In this document: positions 1-9,709 of the stretch, one piece after another
Layout of the letters: the number at the start of each line of letters is the position of its first letter
Numbering within the stretch: the stretch's first letter is position 1
Source of the DNA: Asterias amurensis
Taxonomy: Eukaryota; Echinodermata; Asteroidea; Forcipulatida; Asteriidae
Assembly (NCBI RefSeq): GCF_032118995.1
Contig: NC_092669.1
Span: 3,843,501-3,907,500, forward strand
Length of the DNA stretch: 64,000 bases
Reading direction: 5' to 3'
Program-made: the position numbers and the translations under genes
Notes under the pieces: model-generated
Database searches by the model: none
Seen by the model: the letters and a program-made list of their open reading frames with translations, nothing else
What the model was told of the DNA's origin: nothing

Positions 1-459
1 TAAATTAGCTAAGGTCTATTTAAGATAGTAGAGGTGTATGTTTTGTTGTTATTGATGAATTTGGAAAAGGGTTTTATTAGTTTCTCTTGCAACCATGTCC
101 TTTAAAAGAAAAAGGGATTTCAATTTGCCCCCCAAAATGCTTTCGGTAGCGGATTAATTACACATGTGACCATCAACTTAAAACAAATACAGCAATTACG
201 AGGACACAAAATGGATGGAGTATGTCAATAGAAAGTATGATCAAAGTTTTTATTAAACTTACCACTTATACATGTACATAACGTGCATATTGTAATAAAT
301 AAAATATTTGAGAAAAGACAAAAAAAGTGTCAATTATAACATTATTTTACACAATTGAGTGTTCACTTCATAAAGGCGCTGACCACGCGAGGCCATTAAT
401 ATTTGTAAGCTTGTATTGCCGTTTATAGGAGTATCAACAACAACAAAATATGCCATTAA

Positions 460-841
460 AGGAACACGTTGCCTTGGATCGGTCGAGTTGGTCTTTGAAA
501 GGTGTTTGAAACCGTTTGCTATAAAATGCAGATGGTTAGAAAGATATTTTAAAAGTAGAATACAATGATCCACACAAACATGCCTCTAAATTGCATGGTT
601 TTCCTTTTACTTTGCGAACTAACAGTTTCGGCCATTTATGGGAGTCAAAAAATTGACTCCCATAAATGGCCGACCGTGTTACTCTACGAGGTAAAAGGAA
701 AACCACGTAATTTCGAGTGATACTTGTGTGGATCATTATATTCTACTTTTAAAATATCTCTCTAATCATATGCATTTTATAACAAACGATTACAAACGCT
801 TTTCAAAGACCAACTCGACCGATCCAAGGCATCGTGTTCCT
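460..841. mobile_element. Palindromic MITE, family P, TTAA target (copy 1)
   Basis: This 382-bp near-perfect hairpin has ends AGGAACACGTTGCC and its inverse CGTGTTCCT. The centre is the inverted pair GGCCATTTATGGGAGTC / GACTCCCATAAATGGCC. TTAA flanks it at 456-459 and 842-845. The partner duplication at about 14580 has the uninterrupted site ccaTTAAAGGCACTGG, which proves insertion with TTAA duplication. TTAA target duplication is known for the piggyBac and Kolobok superfamilies. No transposase is present. Confidence 0.92.
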
Positions 842-845
842 TTAA

Positions 846-1112
846 AGGCACTGGACACTATTGGTTATTACTCAAAATAATGTTTAGCATAAAATCTTAC
901 TTGACAACGAGTAAGTATAAAACACAGTGAGAAACTGATCCCTCTGAAGTAACGTAGTTTTTGAGAAAGAAGTAAATGTACAAAAACTGCTTGGTATAAC
1001 TCATCCGAACAATTTTAACTCTTATTATGATTCACTTTTCTTTGTTCAACCACAAAATAAATTAACTTTAAAGAATGCGTAAAGTAGAAGATGCTAACAT
1101 GCAAACAGTTTA
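846..1112 (+). mobile_element. Truncated family-A MITE (AGGCACTGGACAC end)
   Basis: It begins AGGCACTGGACACTATTGG directly after a TTAA and follows the consensus of the most abundant repeat in the window (see 54952-55328) for about 150 bp. It then runs into sequence shared only with 14590-14885. The right terminal repeat is missing. Confidence 0.8.
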
Positions 1113-1128
1113 CAGTGAATAATATTTA

Positions 1129-1774
1129 GGGAATAACAGTGCGAGTACCCGTTCTTCACTGCGTGGTAATGACCGGGTTGGTGGCTGGCGCTGTTAAACA
1201 GCTACCTGAGCGGAATGTTTTCAACAGAAATTGTATTTTTACTTGTTTATAATGCACTTGTTCCCCATTTTAGTGTAATTTTGATATGTGTACACTTCTG
1301 AACTTTTCGTAATTATCGACTAAAAAATCAGGCCCCTACCTAAAGGTTTTTTGAACAAACTAAAAACACTTCTGCCGTTGAGAGCGGGCGTCAAAGGACA
1401 ATGCCGCTGACGTCATTTGCGGGAGTTTGCTTTGTTATACATCCACACTGCAACAAAGCGGCTTTATCTACTTATGACGTTTTAAGAGTGATTACGTAAC
1501 GGGGCTTTTCGCAAATCTCGCAGAAAAGCTCTGGACAACGGCATACAAAATGATTGTTTTTTTACACAATTGAAACCTATTTATAATCATATGACTCGAT
1601 TTCCTTATTCATCGAAAACATTTTAAGTGGAATTCAGCAAAGTTCACGACTTGACATTTTCGTTCAAGCAGGTCTTTAACGGACCGAGCCGGAGGCGAGG
1701 TCCGTTAACAGCGCCAGCCACCAACCAAGGTCATTACCACGCAGTGAAGACCGGGTACGACCACTGTTATTCCC
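1129..1774. mobile_element. 646-bp TIR element (GGGAATAACAG ends)
   Basis: The left end GGGAATAACAGTGCGAG followed by CTTCACTGCGTGGTAATGAC is repeated inverted at 1707-1774, ending CACTGTTATTCCC. The TIRs are about 65 bp and imperfect. There is no coding capacity. A target duplication is not clear (flanks ATTTA and ATTAA), so the superfamily is left open. Confidence 0.8.
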
Positions 1775-1948
1775 ATTAATAAATACCTTTTTGGGCGAAT
1801 TAAACGGCTAAAATTGTCAAAATTGTGTGACTTTTCTCTCGGCGGTACTTCCAGACATGTTCAGGGGCCATATTTGAGCTTTTCATGGTTCCCACCTCTT
1901 TCGTGCGTTAATCACATTACTGATCTTTGAGACCAGTGACTCTTTTAA

Positions 1949-2330
1949 AGGAACACGTTGCCTTGGATCGAACGAGTTGGTCCATAAAAAGCGTTTGCAA
2001 CCGTTTTTTATTAAATGCATATAATTGGAAACATGTCTTAAAAGTAGAATACAATGATCCACACAAATTTGCCTCAAAATTACGTGGTTTTCCTTTTACT
2101 GTGCGAACTAACACGGTCGGCCATTTATGGGAGTCAAAAATTTGACTCCCATAAATGGCTGACCGTGTTAGTCGACGAGGTAAAAGGAAAACCGTGCAAT
2201 TTCGAGGCATGTTTGTGTGGATCATTGTATTCTACTTTTAAAACCTCTTTCCAACCATATGCATTTCACTACAAACGGTTCCAAACGTTTTTTATAGACC
2301 AATTCGTCCGATCCAAGGCAACGTGTTCCT
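1949..2330. mobile_element. Palindromic MITE, family P (copy 2)
   Basis: It has the same 382-bp hairpin as 460-841, with TTAA at 1945-1948 and 2331-2334. Small ORFs inside it are by-products of the palindrome. The 2335-2752 stretch that follows holds no recognisable gene; it is GCGCGC-rich at 2410-2520 and then grades into the 3' flank of gene 1. Confidence 0.9.
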
Positions 2331-2752
2331 TTAAATATTGATCTGTTCAGCGCCTTCACTGGGGTCAAAGGAGGCAAATGATTGGACGATAGCTGTTCTT
2401 TGTGCAGTTAAACGCGCGCATGAGCTCGGCGTCAGTTTATACGCGCGCACATGTTACACGCGCGCACTCAAAAATTGATACATTTTCAGCGAGCGTACGC
2501 AAAAGTGCGCGAAGTTGCAATAACAGGGCTATAAATATTAGCGTGCGATACAGTGCAACGCGCAAGGTTTACACAATGTATGCTGATTTAGTGGCCACTT
2601 ATTCGCTATTTTCCAAAGCCGGTCTTTATACCACCGTTAACACTCTCACACGTGACCGGGTTGAGACCAATCAGAGACTTGAAACTGTCCAAGGTAATTA
2701 TTAATTAAATATAAAAGCAATTAGAATTGCTTTTAAGATTTTTATTTTATTT

Positions 2753-4886
2753 TTAATTGGTGCAAAAGGTGTAAAAGATCCAGTTCACAGGAGTGTCGAC
2801 CGAAGTAATACCAATAGAGTTGACAGTAACCCTCCTGGTCTCATCATGCCACTCCAAGAAGGGGGTAACCTCGCCCCCTTTACCCACCTTGATGGTTCCA
2901 TGGTCGTAGGTCAACCAGAACTGACGGTACTCCAACTCAGACATGATGCCCGGGGTAGATTTCTCAGCGTAGGGCGATGACTGGCAATATCTCTCGCATT
3001 GAACAACAGACTTGGTGTTGCTCCAGCCACCAATGACTGTGGGGTAAAGGGCAAAAAGCCAAAGCGTTATACAAACCCAATATAATACTTCAAACTTCTT
3101 GTTAATCTGAAATTTGGAAAGAAAAACATCTAATTTTGTGATCCCGATATGATTTGTTTCTTTATATGTTGTTACCTTTTGTTGTTGCGTATTAAATGTG
3201 AATGACATCTAGCAATCCTTGTGTACGTAAAATCTGGTTATGGACGTTTTGAAAAACATGATAAGAACAAATGTACACTAGCTCTTAGTAACTATTTTTA
3301 GGTATTTTAAATTAAATTCTGCTTATCACGACCATCGTTATACCTCCTTTTTTTTGTTTTTTGTATAATTTTTTGAGGTTGCTTAAAAAGATGTTTTGTA
3401 ACGAAACAAACCGCCAGTTATACGGGCATTTAGAAGCTGATGGTCAATTGTAACTTTACCGTTCAGCATTTCACTATTGGAATTCATCTTACCTACAAGG
3501 TAGTATGACGTCTCATCCGTAAACTCAGAGAGAGACAATTGGGCGTCATTTGTGCCTTTCACGGAGAAGTCAAGTCTGAATACGTCACTTGACAGGAGCC
3601 GTGGATAGATGTAATTAAATACAGCATTACCACTAACGACATCAACTGGACACTCTGTGGAGAGACAAAAATGGATATTAAAATCACGGACAACATTAAT
3701 TTAATGAACTATTACCTCATAAAGAAAGACAACATTATTAAGATTTCAAAACGATACCGCGATAGAGCAGATACAACAAAAGTCCCTCAAAGTATAATTT
3801 TTTGTCAAACAAAACATTATTGTTCAACTAGTGGATATTATTACTCGACTAGTTGCGCCTCAAATAGCTGCAACTTCGAAACTAGTCGCGGTACTTCAAC
3901 TCCCATTGCCCAAGATGCATCGCGACACTATTGTATGTCACAGGCGCAATACAGTAAAACTCGTGCTGAAATGATTAAATGATTGTGTCACAGATGTCTG
4001 GTTGTGTTTTGTAAGTAAGTTATGTTGTCGTGAATCGTGAGCGACAAAAGTGGTTAACCAAGCAGGAAGTCGCTCCTAATTTTGTAGTAATCGTGACTCG
4101 ACTAAGCAATCAAAAGGTGCAATTTCCCATGAGTTACGCTTTAGTTCCATAGAAGACAGTTCAAGTTACGCTTAATTCATTTCATCAAACCCCTATACAT
4201 TTACGTTTTAAGACACACTACGTTCCTTCAATTGCTTTCATCCCGTTAAGGTACGCGAATCCCTCAATCCACATTGAAACGCAGCTAAGCTTACGTTTAA
4301 GATACGCATACGTTATTTCAAGTTACGCTTTCATTCCAATAAAAGGTATGCTTTTAATCCCGAGTCGAGCTACGCTTACGTTGTAAGATACGCAGCTACG
4401 CTTGACTATTATTACCAAACGCATCAAGTGCCTTTAAAATTGAACTTGTTAAAATAATTGGTATGTCGAAATGCCAACCTTTCACATTTTAAGCTCAAAA
4501 ACATACATGTGTTTCTACATACCTCCATGATATTCTTCATCAAAGTACATCCAGCCGTTAGATGGTTGCAGATCAGATTTATCTCTGGTAAACACAGCGG
4601 AGTTTAACTCGCAGACTTTATCATCTTCGCAGTAGTTGAATGACTTACATGCATCTTCTTGCAGACAGAAGACCGCACAAGTGACTTCAGAACGAGCCGT
4701 AGCGCTGCGGTAGACTTTACCACGGAGTGCGTGATCACGAATTGGGCCGTGGTAGAAAGTATGTTGGGTTCCTTTTCTTATTTGGTCAGTACGGGAGTCG
4801 TTTTGGCATGGAATATTGAATCCACCAGAAGCGACTGCAGCGTAGACTAGCAACGAAACAGCAGTTAGAAATACAGGGATACCCAT
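2753..4886 (-). CDS. Secreted PAN + FAMeT-like domain protein, paralogue 1 (3 exons)
   Basis: The exons are complement of 4523-4886, 3493-3654 and 2753-3036. All junctions are GT-AG and phase 1, and they join into about 269 codons. Exon 1 starts at the only ATG followed by a clear signal peptide (MGIPVFLTAV..., cleavage near VASGG). It then encodes a cysteine-spaced PAN/apple-like module (CAVFCLQEDACKSFNYC). Exons 2 and 3 form one farnesoic-acid-O-methyltransferase-like (FAMeT) domain with the hallmark VIGGW-NT and the core WLTYDHGTIKVGKGG...PFLEWHD. Despite the family name, such domains are thought to be carbohydrate- or ligand-binding beta folds, so enzymatic activity should not be assumed. 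The protein is probably extracellular. The gene is intact and near-identical to paralogue 2, introns included. It carries N-S-I-G where the others have N-Y-I-G. Confidence 0.88.
4117..4410. repeat. Intronic degenerate minisatellite (TACGCTTACGTT units)
   Basis: Irregular repeats of tacgcttacgtt, aagatacgca and ccaataaaaggtatgc lie in intron 1 of gene 1. The equivalent intron of gene 2 carries a longer version (19208-19752), which accounts for most of the 250-bp difference between the two introns. Confidence 0.75.
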
Positions 4887-4925
4887 GATGTCAGGCTGTA
4901 CTTTACCATATTATAAACTGTGATG
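4886..4925 (-). promoter_or_regulatory. Core promoter of gene 1: TATA-like box and CRE-like site
   Basis: On the minus strand a TATAAT-like sequence lies about 30 bp upstream of the ATG. TGACATCA (4886-4893) ends on the A of the start codon. In the three paralogues the same position reads TGACGTCA, a perfect CREB/ATF palindrome, so gene 1 has one mismatch. TATA placement implies a very short 5' leader (inference). Confidence 0.5.
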
Positions 4926-5529
4926 AGGTTGTTTTTCGAAGAATTGTTTAATATTTTTTTATTTTTTTTTAAACGTGAAGAGTTTTACTTTTCTGTGTTT
5001 TTGATGTAGATTGTAAACAAAATAATGCACCACGAAAACCCTCAAATAATTTTAGCAGAAGTAATACGAACAGTGTGGCAGAGACCCGTTCTATTATCAA
5101 AATGGTGGCTATCACGCACCGCGTTTCATCAGTGATCATTCGTTTTACACGTTCAAAGCACCGTCGCACGTCCAGATCTTGCCAATGCCCAATCACAAGC
5201 TCGATACTGAAGGCTCCACCCTACTCGGACCGTTGTCTTTGTTAAACGCTATACATATTCATGTTATTCAATAGAGCAGGAGAGCTGGAGGCATGTGTAA
5301 GCCCCAGGAAAATTATCTTATTGTCTGCTCCTTGTAAAGCATGCAGGTAGCGGACAATCACTCACAAGGTAGTGTTAGCATTCATTACTAAGCAAGCAGG
5401 GTGTGTAAAAAACATGCAACAATAGCCTATACAGTATAATACCACTACTTGTGAGCTCAATCCAACATGTGCAAGTCCCTTTGGTTGTGCAGTTGGAGTC
5501 TAACAATGTAGGTGTGCTCAACTTGTAAA

Positions 5530-6276
5530 GAGAAAGTCTGCTGTTCACATTCAAATAAGATTACGTTCGTCTGTGGGATATTCAGGTCGACTGTTCACAT
5601 TCAAATAAGATTACGTTCATCTGTAATGATATTCAGGACTGCTGCTCACATTCAAATAAGATTACGTTCATCTGTAATAATATTCAGGACTGCTGTTCAC
5701 ATTCAAATAAGATAACGTTCATCTGTTATGATATTCAGGACTGCTGTTCACATTCAAATAAGATAACGTTCATCTGTAATGATATTCAGGACTGCTGTTC
5801 ACATTCAAATAAGATAACGTTCATCTGTAATGATATTCAGGACTGCTGTTCACATTCAAATAAGATAACGTTCATCTGTAATGATATTCAGGACTGCTGT
5901 TCACATTCAAATAAGATTACGTTCATCTGTAATGATATTCAGGACTGCTGTTCACATTCAAATAAGATAACGTTCATCTGTAATGATATTCAGGACTGCT
6001 GTTCACATTCAAATAAGATAACGTTCATCTGTAATGATATTCAGGACTGCTGTTCACATTCAAATAAGATTACGTTCATCTGTAATGATATTCAGGACTG
6101 CTGTTCACATTCAAACAAGATAACGTTCATCTGTAATGATATTAAGGACTGCTGTTCACATTCAAATAAGATAACGTTCATCTGTAATGATATTCAGAAC
6201 TGCTGTTCACATTCAAATAAGATTACGTTCGTCTGTAATGATATTCAGGTCTGCTGCTCACATTCAAATAAGATTA
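5530..6276. repeat. 51-bp minisatellite, about 15 units
   Basis: The unit has the core ttcaaataagat(t/a)acgttc, then atctgtaatgatattcagg and actgctgttcacat. The tcaaataag landmark recurs every 51 bp from 5551 to about 6264, with one 50-bp unit at the start. Units differ mainly at ATTACG/ATAACG. The 51-bp (17-codon) period keeps one frame, but the ATAACG variant puts stops in it, so it is not coding. Confidence 0.95.
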
Positions 6277-6977
6277 GTTGGTCACTTACAAAATTATATT
6301 TTTCTTCTCTTTTTAAACCCTACTTTGTGTGATCCCTACTGGATTTTGGAGTTTCAATCCTATGATATGAATATGGTGTTTTTGTGTTTGCATAATAACA
6401 TAATAACAGTAAGTAAGGACGCTGGAGTATCAGCTTTAACAGTTATAAATAAATCTTTATGTTATTCGGCCACAGTGACACCCAACATGCTTCACCCAGC
6501 CCCTTCTTAACATATATTTCTTTGCAAAATAGTTTAATAGTCAGGTAGCTTAGCGAATGGATGTGGACGTTCCGGACAAAAGCACCAAATTTTGTCCACG
6601 TGTTCCTTAATACCTAAGCTTTGCATTTTTGATAGGAACCACCTCACCAAAATGTATTATGGCGGCCATCTTGGATTTCCAAGATGGCCGCCATTTAAAA
6701 ACCTGTTTTTGCCAGTATCTCACCTCCTGAGTCACCTAGGATCACAATTATGGTGTCTAGATATACATTTCCATGGTCAAGGAATACATCTTCACCACTT
6801 AGAAAAGCAACAGTGCTTTTTTTTCTTTGTATGGCGGCCATCTTGGATTTTTAAGATGGTAACCATATGAAAAACCCATATTTGCCGGTATCTCGCCTCC
6901 AAAATTACATAGAATCACAAATAGTGTGTCCAAATATATATTTCCATGGTCAATGGATCCAACTGTACCACTCTACA

Positions 6978-7208
6978 AAACAATTCCACCATCTTGGTTG
7001 GCAAAAGTTTGTTTACTTGTGTGTAAATGTATACAGATACGAACTTTACAGTCGAATAATCATGATTCTTAGCCGCTGTTGCTGCAAAAATTGGTTCGGA
7101 TCAAAAGAAGGGTTAAAGTTCTTTCGCTTCCCTGAAGTTGACAAGTTTCAGGATCAAAATAAAGCGTGGATAGATGCCGAAACACGTCCGCCAGTGCAAC
7201 AGGCATAA
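6978..7208 (+). pseudogene. THAP-like zinc-finger coding fragment in foldback copy A
   Basis: The reading frame gives ...SRCCCKNWFGSKEG, then LKFFRFPEVDKFQDQNKAWI, then a stop. This matches the N-terminal half of a THAP domain (C-x-C pair, F-x-x-FP, W). The distal Cys-His pair is absent; it may lie in a lost next exon. THAP domains are common in P-element-like transposases and host regulators. It is near-identical in copy B. Confidence 0.55.
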
Positions 7209-7251
7209 GATTGGCAACCTTCACGACATGATGATCATGATATTCATGACC

Positions 7252-7378
7252 GGATATGCATGCATGCTAGCCCACCTTGTTGAGCTGTTAATGGCTCCGC
7301 TTTTAACATCGGTCTCATCACTGTCGTGGCGGAGCCATTAACAGCTCAACAAGGTGGGCTACATGCATGCATGCATGG
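7252..7378. repeat. Hairpin with deleted centre, copy A
   Basis: Inverted arms gcccaccttgttgagctg / cagctcaacaaggtgggc match the perfect hairpin at 9572-9709. The centre, including the second copy of gagaccgatgttaaaag, is missing. This is the pattern expected from slippage or cleavage at a cruciform. Confidence 0.85.
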
Positions 7379-9285
7379 TGTGACCACTTTGTGTCCGGTA
7401 AATCATTCATTATTTCCGTGTTATTGTTAGCAAGTAGAAGTACAGACTCTAGTCTATGTTGTTAGTTAGCGTTTTCCTCGATAGTTGGATTATTCATATT
7501 GGAAAGAATGTCACACAGAACTGCCAGTTTTCCCATAATAATAAGTTTGAGACATCACACATTTTCTTCCTGTTCCATCTACCTCCCAAAAATGGTTTAG
7601 AGAATTATATAGAGAATAGTGCATTTTTTCTTTCATTTTCACACAGTCCCACAGTACGAGTATCACACATTTTCATGTATCCACATTTTGCTCGCAAAGC
7701 ATAAAGAAGGGTTACCGTCACTTGCCAATGAACTGATCGTTTTAAAAGTCAGAATGGAAGGGGCCTACATACATGGTTGCTGGGAAGAGAGAATACTGGT
7801 CTTTAACAATTACCAATGGTGTCCAGTGTCTTAACAGCCCCCAGCTGGCACAAGGGTAGAGTTGTCTGACAACTGGTGATTTTTCGTTTAAGACACAGCC
7901 AGTTTCATTTCATTTTGCTGTTCTCTCAAGTAATTTCAAACGTGCAGATTCCAGTGTGCTATGAAATTTAACCTTTTGCAGTTGTACTAGGTGGGGTATG
8001 ACCCAAGTTGTCAAGTAGCAAATTTGTGATCCAGATCACTGAACGAAGGAGGTGAGATATTGAATGGGTTTATACTTAGCAGCCATACTGAAGGTGATCG
8101 ATGGCCTGCTTTTCCAAGTGGTACAGTTGCACTCCTTGATCATAACAATATATATTAAGAAGCCATTATTGTTACTCTAAGTGACTTAAAGGTGAGATAT
8201 TGGCAAATACGTTTTTGTCTTCTTATGACGGCCATCTTGAAAACCCAAGATGACCACTACATAAAAAACCCAAGATGGCCGCCATCCAAAACAAAGAAGG
8301 CACTGCTGCTCTTCTGAGTGGTACAGTTAGATTCATTGACCATGAAAATGTATATTTGGTCACCATAATTGTGATTAAAAGTGATTTAGAACATGAGATA
8401 TTGATAAAATGTGTCTTTTCTTCATATAGCGGCCATCTTGAAAACCCAATATGGCCCTATATAAAAGAAAGAAGACACTGCTGCTCTTCTAAGTGGTACA
8501 GTTGGATCCATTGACCATGGAAATATATATTTGGACACACTATTTGATTCTATGTATCTTTGGAGGCGAGATACCGGCAAATATGGGTTTTTCATATGGA
8601 TCTCAAATCATCTCAAATATGGTCATAAGCTGCCTGACTAGTCAGGTAGCTTAGCGAATGGATGTGGACGTTCCGGACAAAAGCACCAAATTTTGTCCAC
8701 GTGTTCCTTAATACCTAAGCTTTGCATTTTTGATAGGAACCACCTCACCAACACGTATTATGGCGGCCATCTTGGATTTCCAAGATGGCCGCCATTTAAA
8801 AACCTGTTTTTGCCAGTATCTCACCTCCTGAGTCACCTAGGATCACAATTATGGTGTCTAGATATACATTTCCATGGTCAAGGAATACATCTTCACCACT
8901 TAGAAAAGCAACAGTGCTTTATTTTCTTTGTATGGCGGCCATCTTGGATTTTTAAGATGGTAACCATATGAAAAACCCATATTTGCCGGTATCTCGACTC
9001 CAAAATTACATAGAATCACAAATAGTGTGTCCAAATATTTATTTCCATGGTCAATGGATCCAACTGTACCACTCAGAAGAGCAGCAGTGCCTTCTTTCTT
9101 TTATAAAGCGGCCATCTTGGGTTTTCAAGATGGCCGCCATATGCAGAAAACACACATTTTATCAATAGCTCACCTTCTAAATCACTTATAACCACAATTT
9201 TGGTGACCAAATATACATTTTCATGGTCGATGAATTTAATTGTACCACTCAGAATAGACCTTTCTTTTGACACGTCACGAGTCAC

Positions 9286-9522
9286 GTGACAAAACAATTC
9301 CACCATCTTGGTTGGCAAAAGTTTGTTTACTTGTGTGTAAATGTATACAGATACGAACTTTACAGTCGAATAATCATGATTCTTAGCCGCTGTTGCTGCA
9401 AAAATTGGTTCGGATCAAAAGAAGGGTTAAAGTTTTTTCGCTTCCCTGAAGTTGACAAGTTTCAGGATCAAAATAAAGCGTGGATAGATGCCGAAACACG
9501 TCCGCCGGTGCAACAGACATAA
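9286..9522 (+). pseudogene. THAP-like coding fragment in foldback copy B
   Basis: It has the same 78-residue frame as 6978-7208, with CCCKNWFGSKEG and FFRFPEVDKF. The preceding sequence tgacacgtcacgagtcacgtgac is absent from copy A. It looks like a first exon of a THAP gene or transposase carried as cargo. No downstream transposase catalytic region was recognised. Confidence 0.55.
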
Positions 9523-9571
9523 GATTGGCAACCTTCACGACATGATGATCATGATATTCATGACCGGATAT

Positions 9572-9709
9572 GCATGCATGCTAGCCCACCTTGTTGAGCT
9601 GTTAATGGCTCCGCTTTTAACATCGGTCTCATCACTGTCACGACAGTGATGAGACCGATGTTAAAAGCGGAGCCATTAACAGCTCAACAAGGTGGGCTAC
9701 ATGCATGCA
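9572..9709. repeat. Near-perfect 138-bp hairpin
   Basis: The arms (about 67 nt each) are centred on atcactgtc-ac-gacagtgat at 9640-9641. They include ggctccgcttttaacatcgg and its complement and end in catgcatgcatg. It could extrude as a cruciform and may itself be a small inserted hairpin element. Confidence 0.92.

Larger units (their letters stand above)
11..1112 (+). repeat. Segmental duplication, left copy (partner 13764-14885)
   Basis: The stretch starting aaggtctatttaagatagta recurs in the same orientation from about 13764. Similarity continues through the 14.5-kb region and ends near 1112 and 14885. The two copies differ by insertions: a MITE at 460-841 is present only here, and a LINE tail at 14100-14477 is present only in the partner. 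No coding sequence is visible. Confidence 0.85.
6540..8638. mobile_element. Foldback-like DNA transposon, copy A (deleted)
   Basis: It runs from GTCAGGTAGCTTA to GCTGCCTGAC, flanked by TA on both sides. Long inverted arms are built from about 150-bp subrepeats, each with AAGATGGCCGCCAT-type hairpins and CCATGGTCAA blocks. Compared with copy B it lacks about 310 bp of the inner left arm and most of the outer right arm. It includes the THAP-like fragment and an internal hairpin. TA target duplication is typical of Tc1/mariner, but the subrepeat-built arms are foldback-like; the superfamily is unresolved. Confidence 0.82.

Noticed and set aside
3671-3982. 103-aa plus-strand ORF in intron 1 of gene 1
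   Set aside because: The matching intron of gene 2 does not keep the frame and no domain is visible.
5530-6276. Possible CRISPR array
   Set aside because: Units are contiguous 51-bp repeats without unique spacers and the genome is eukaryotic; it is a minisatellite.
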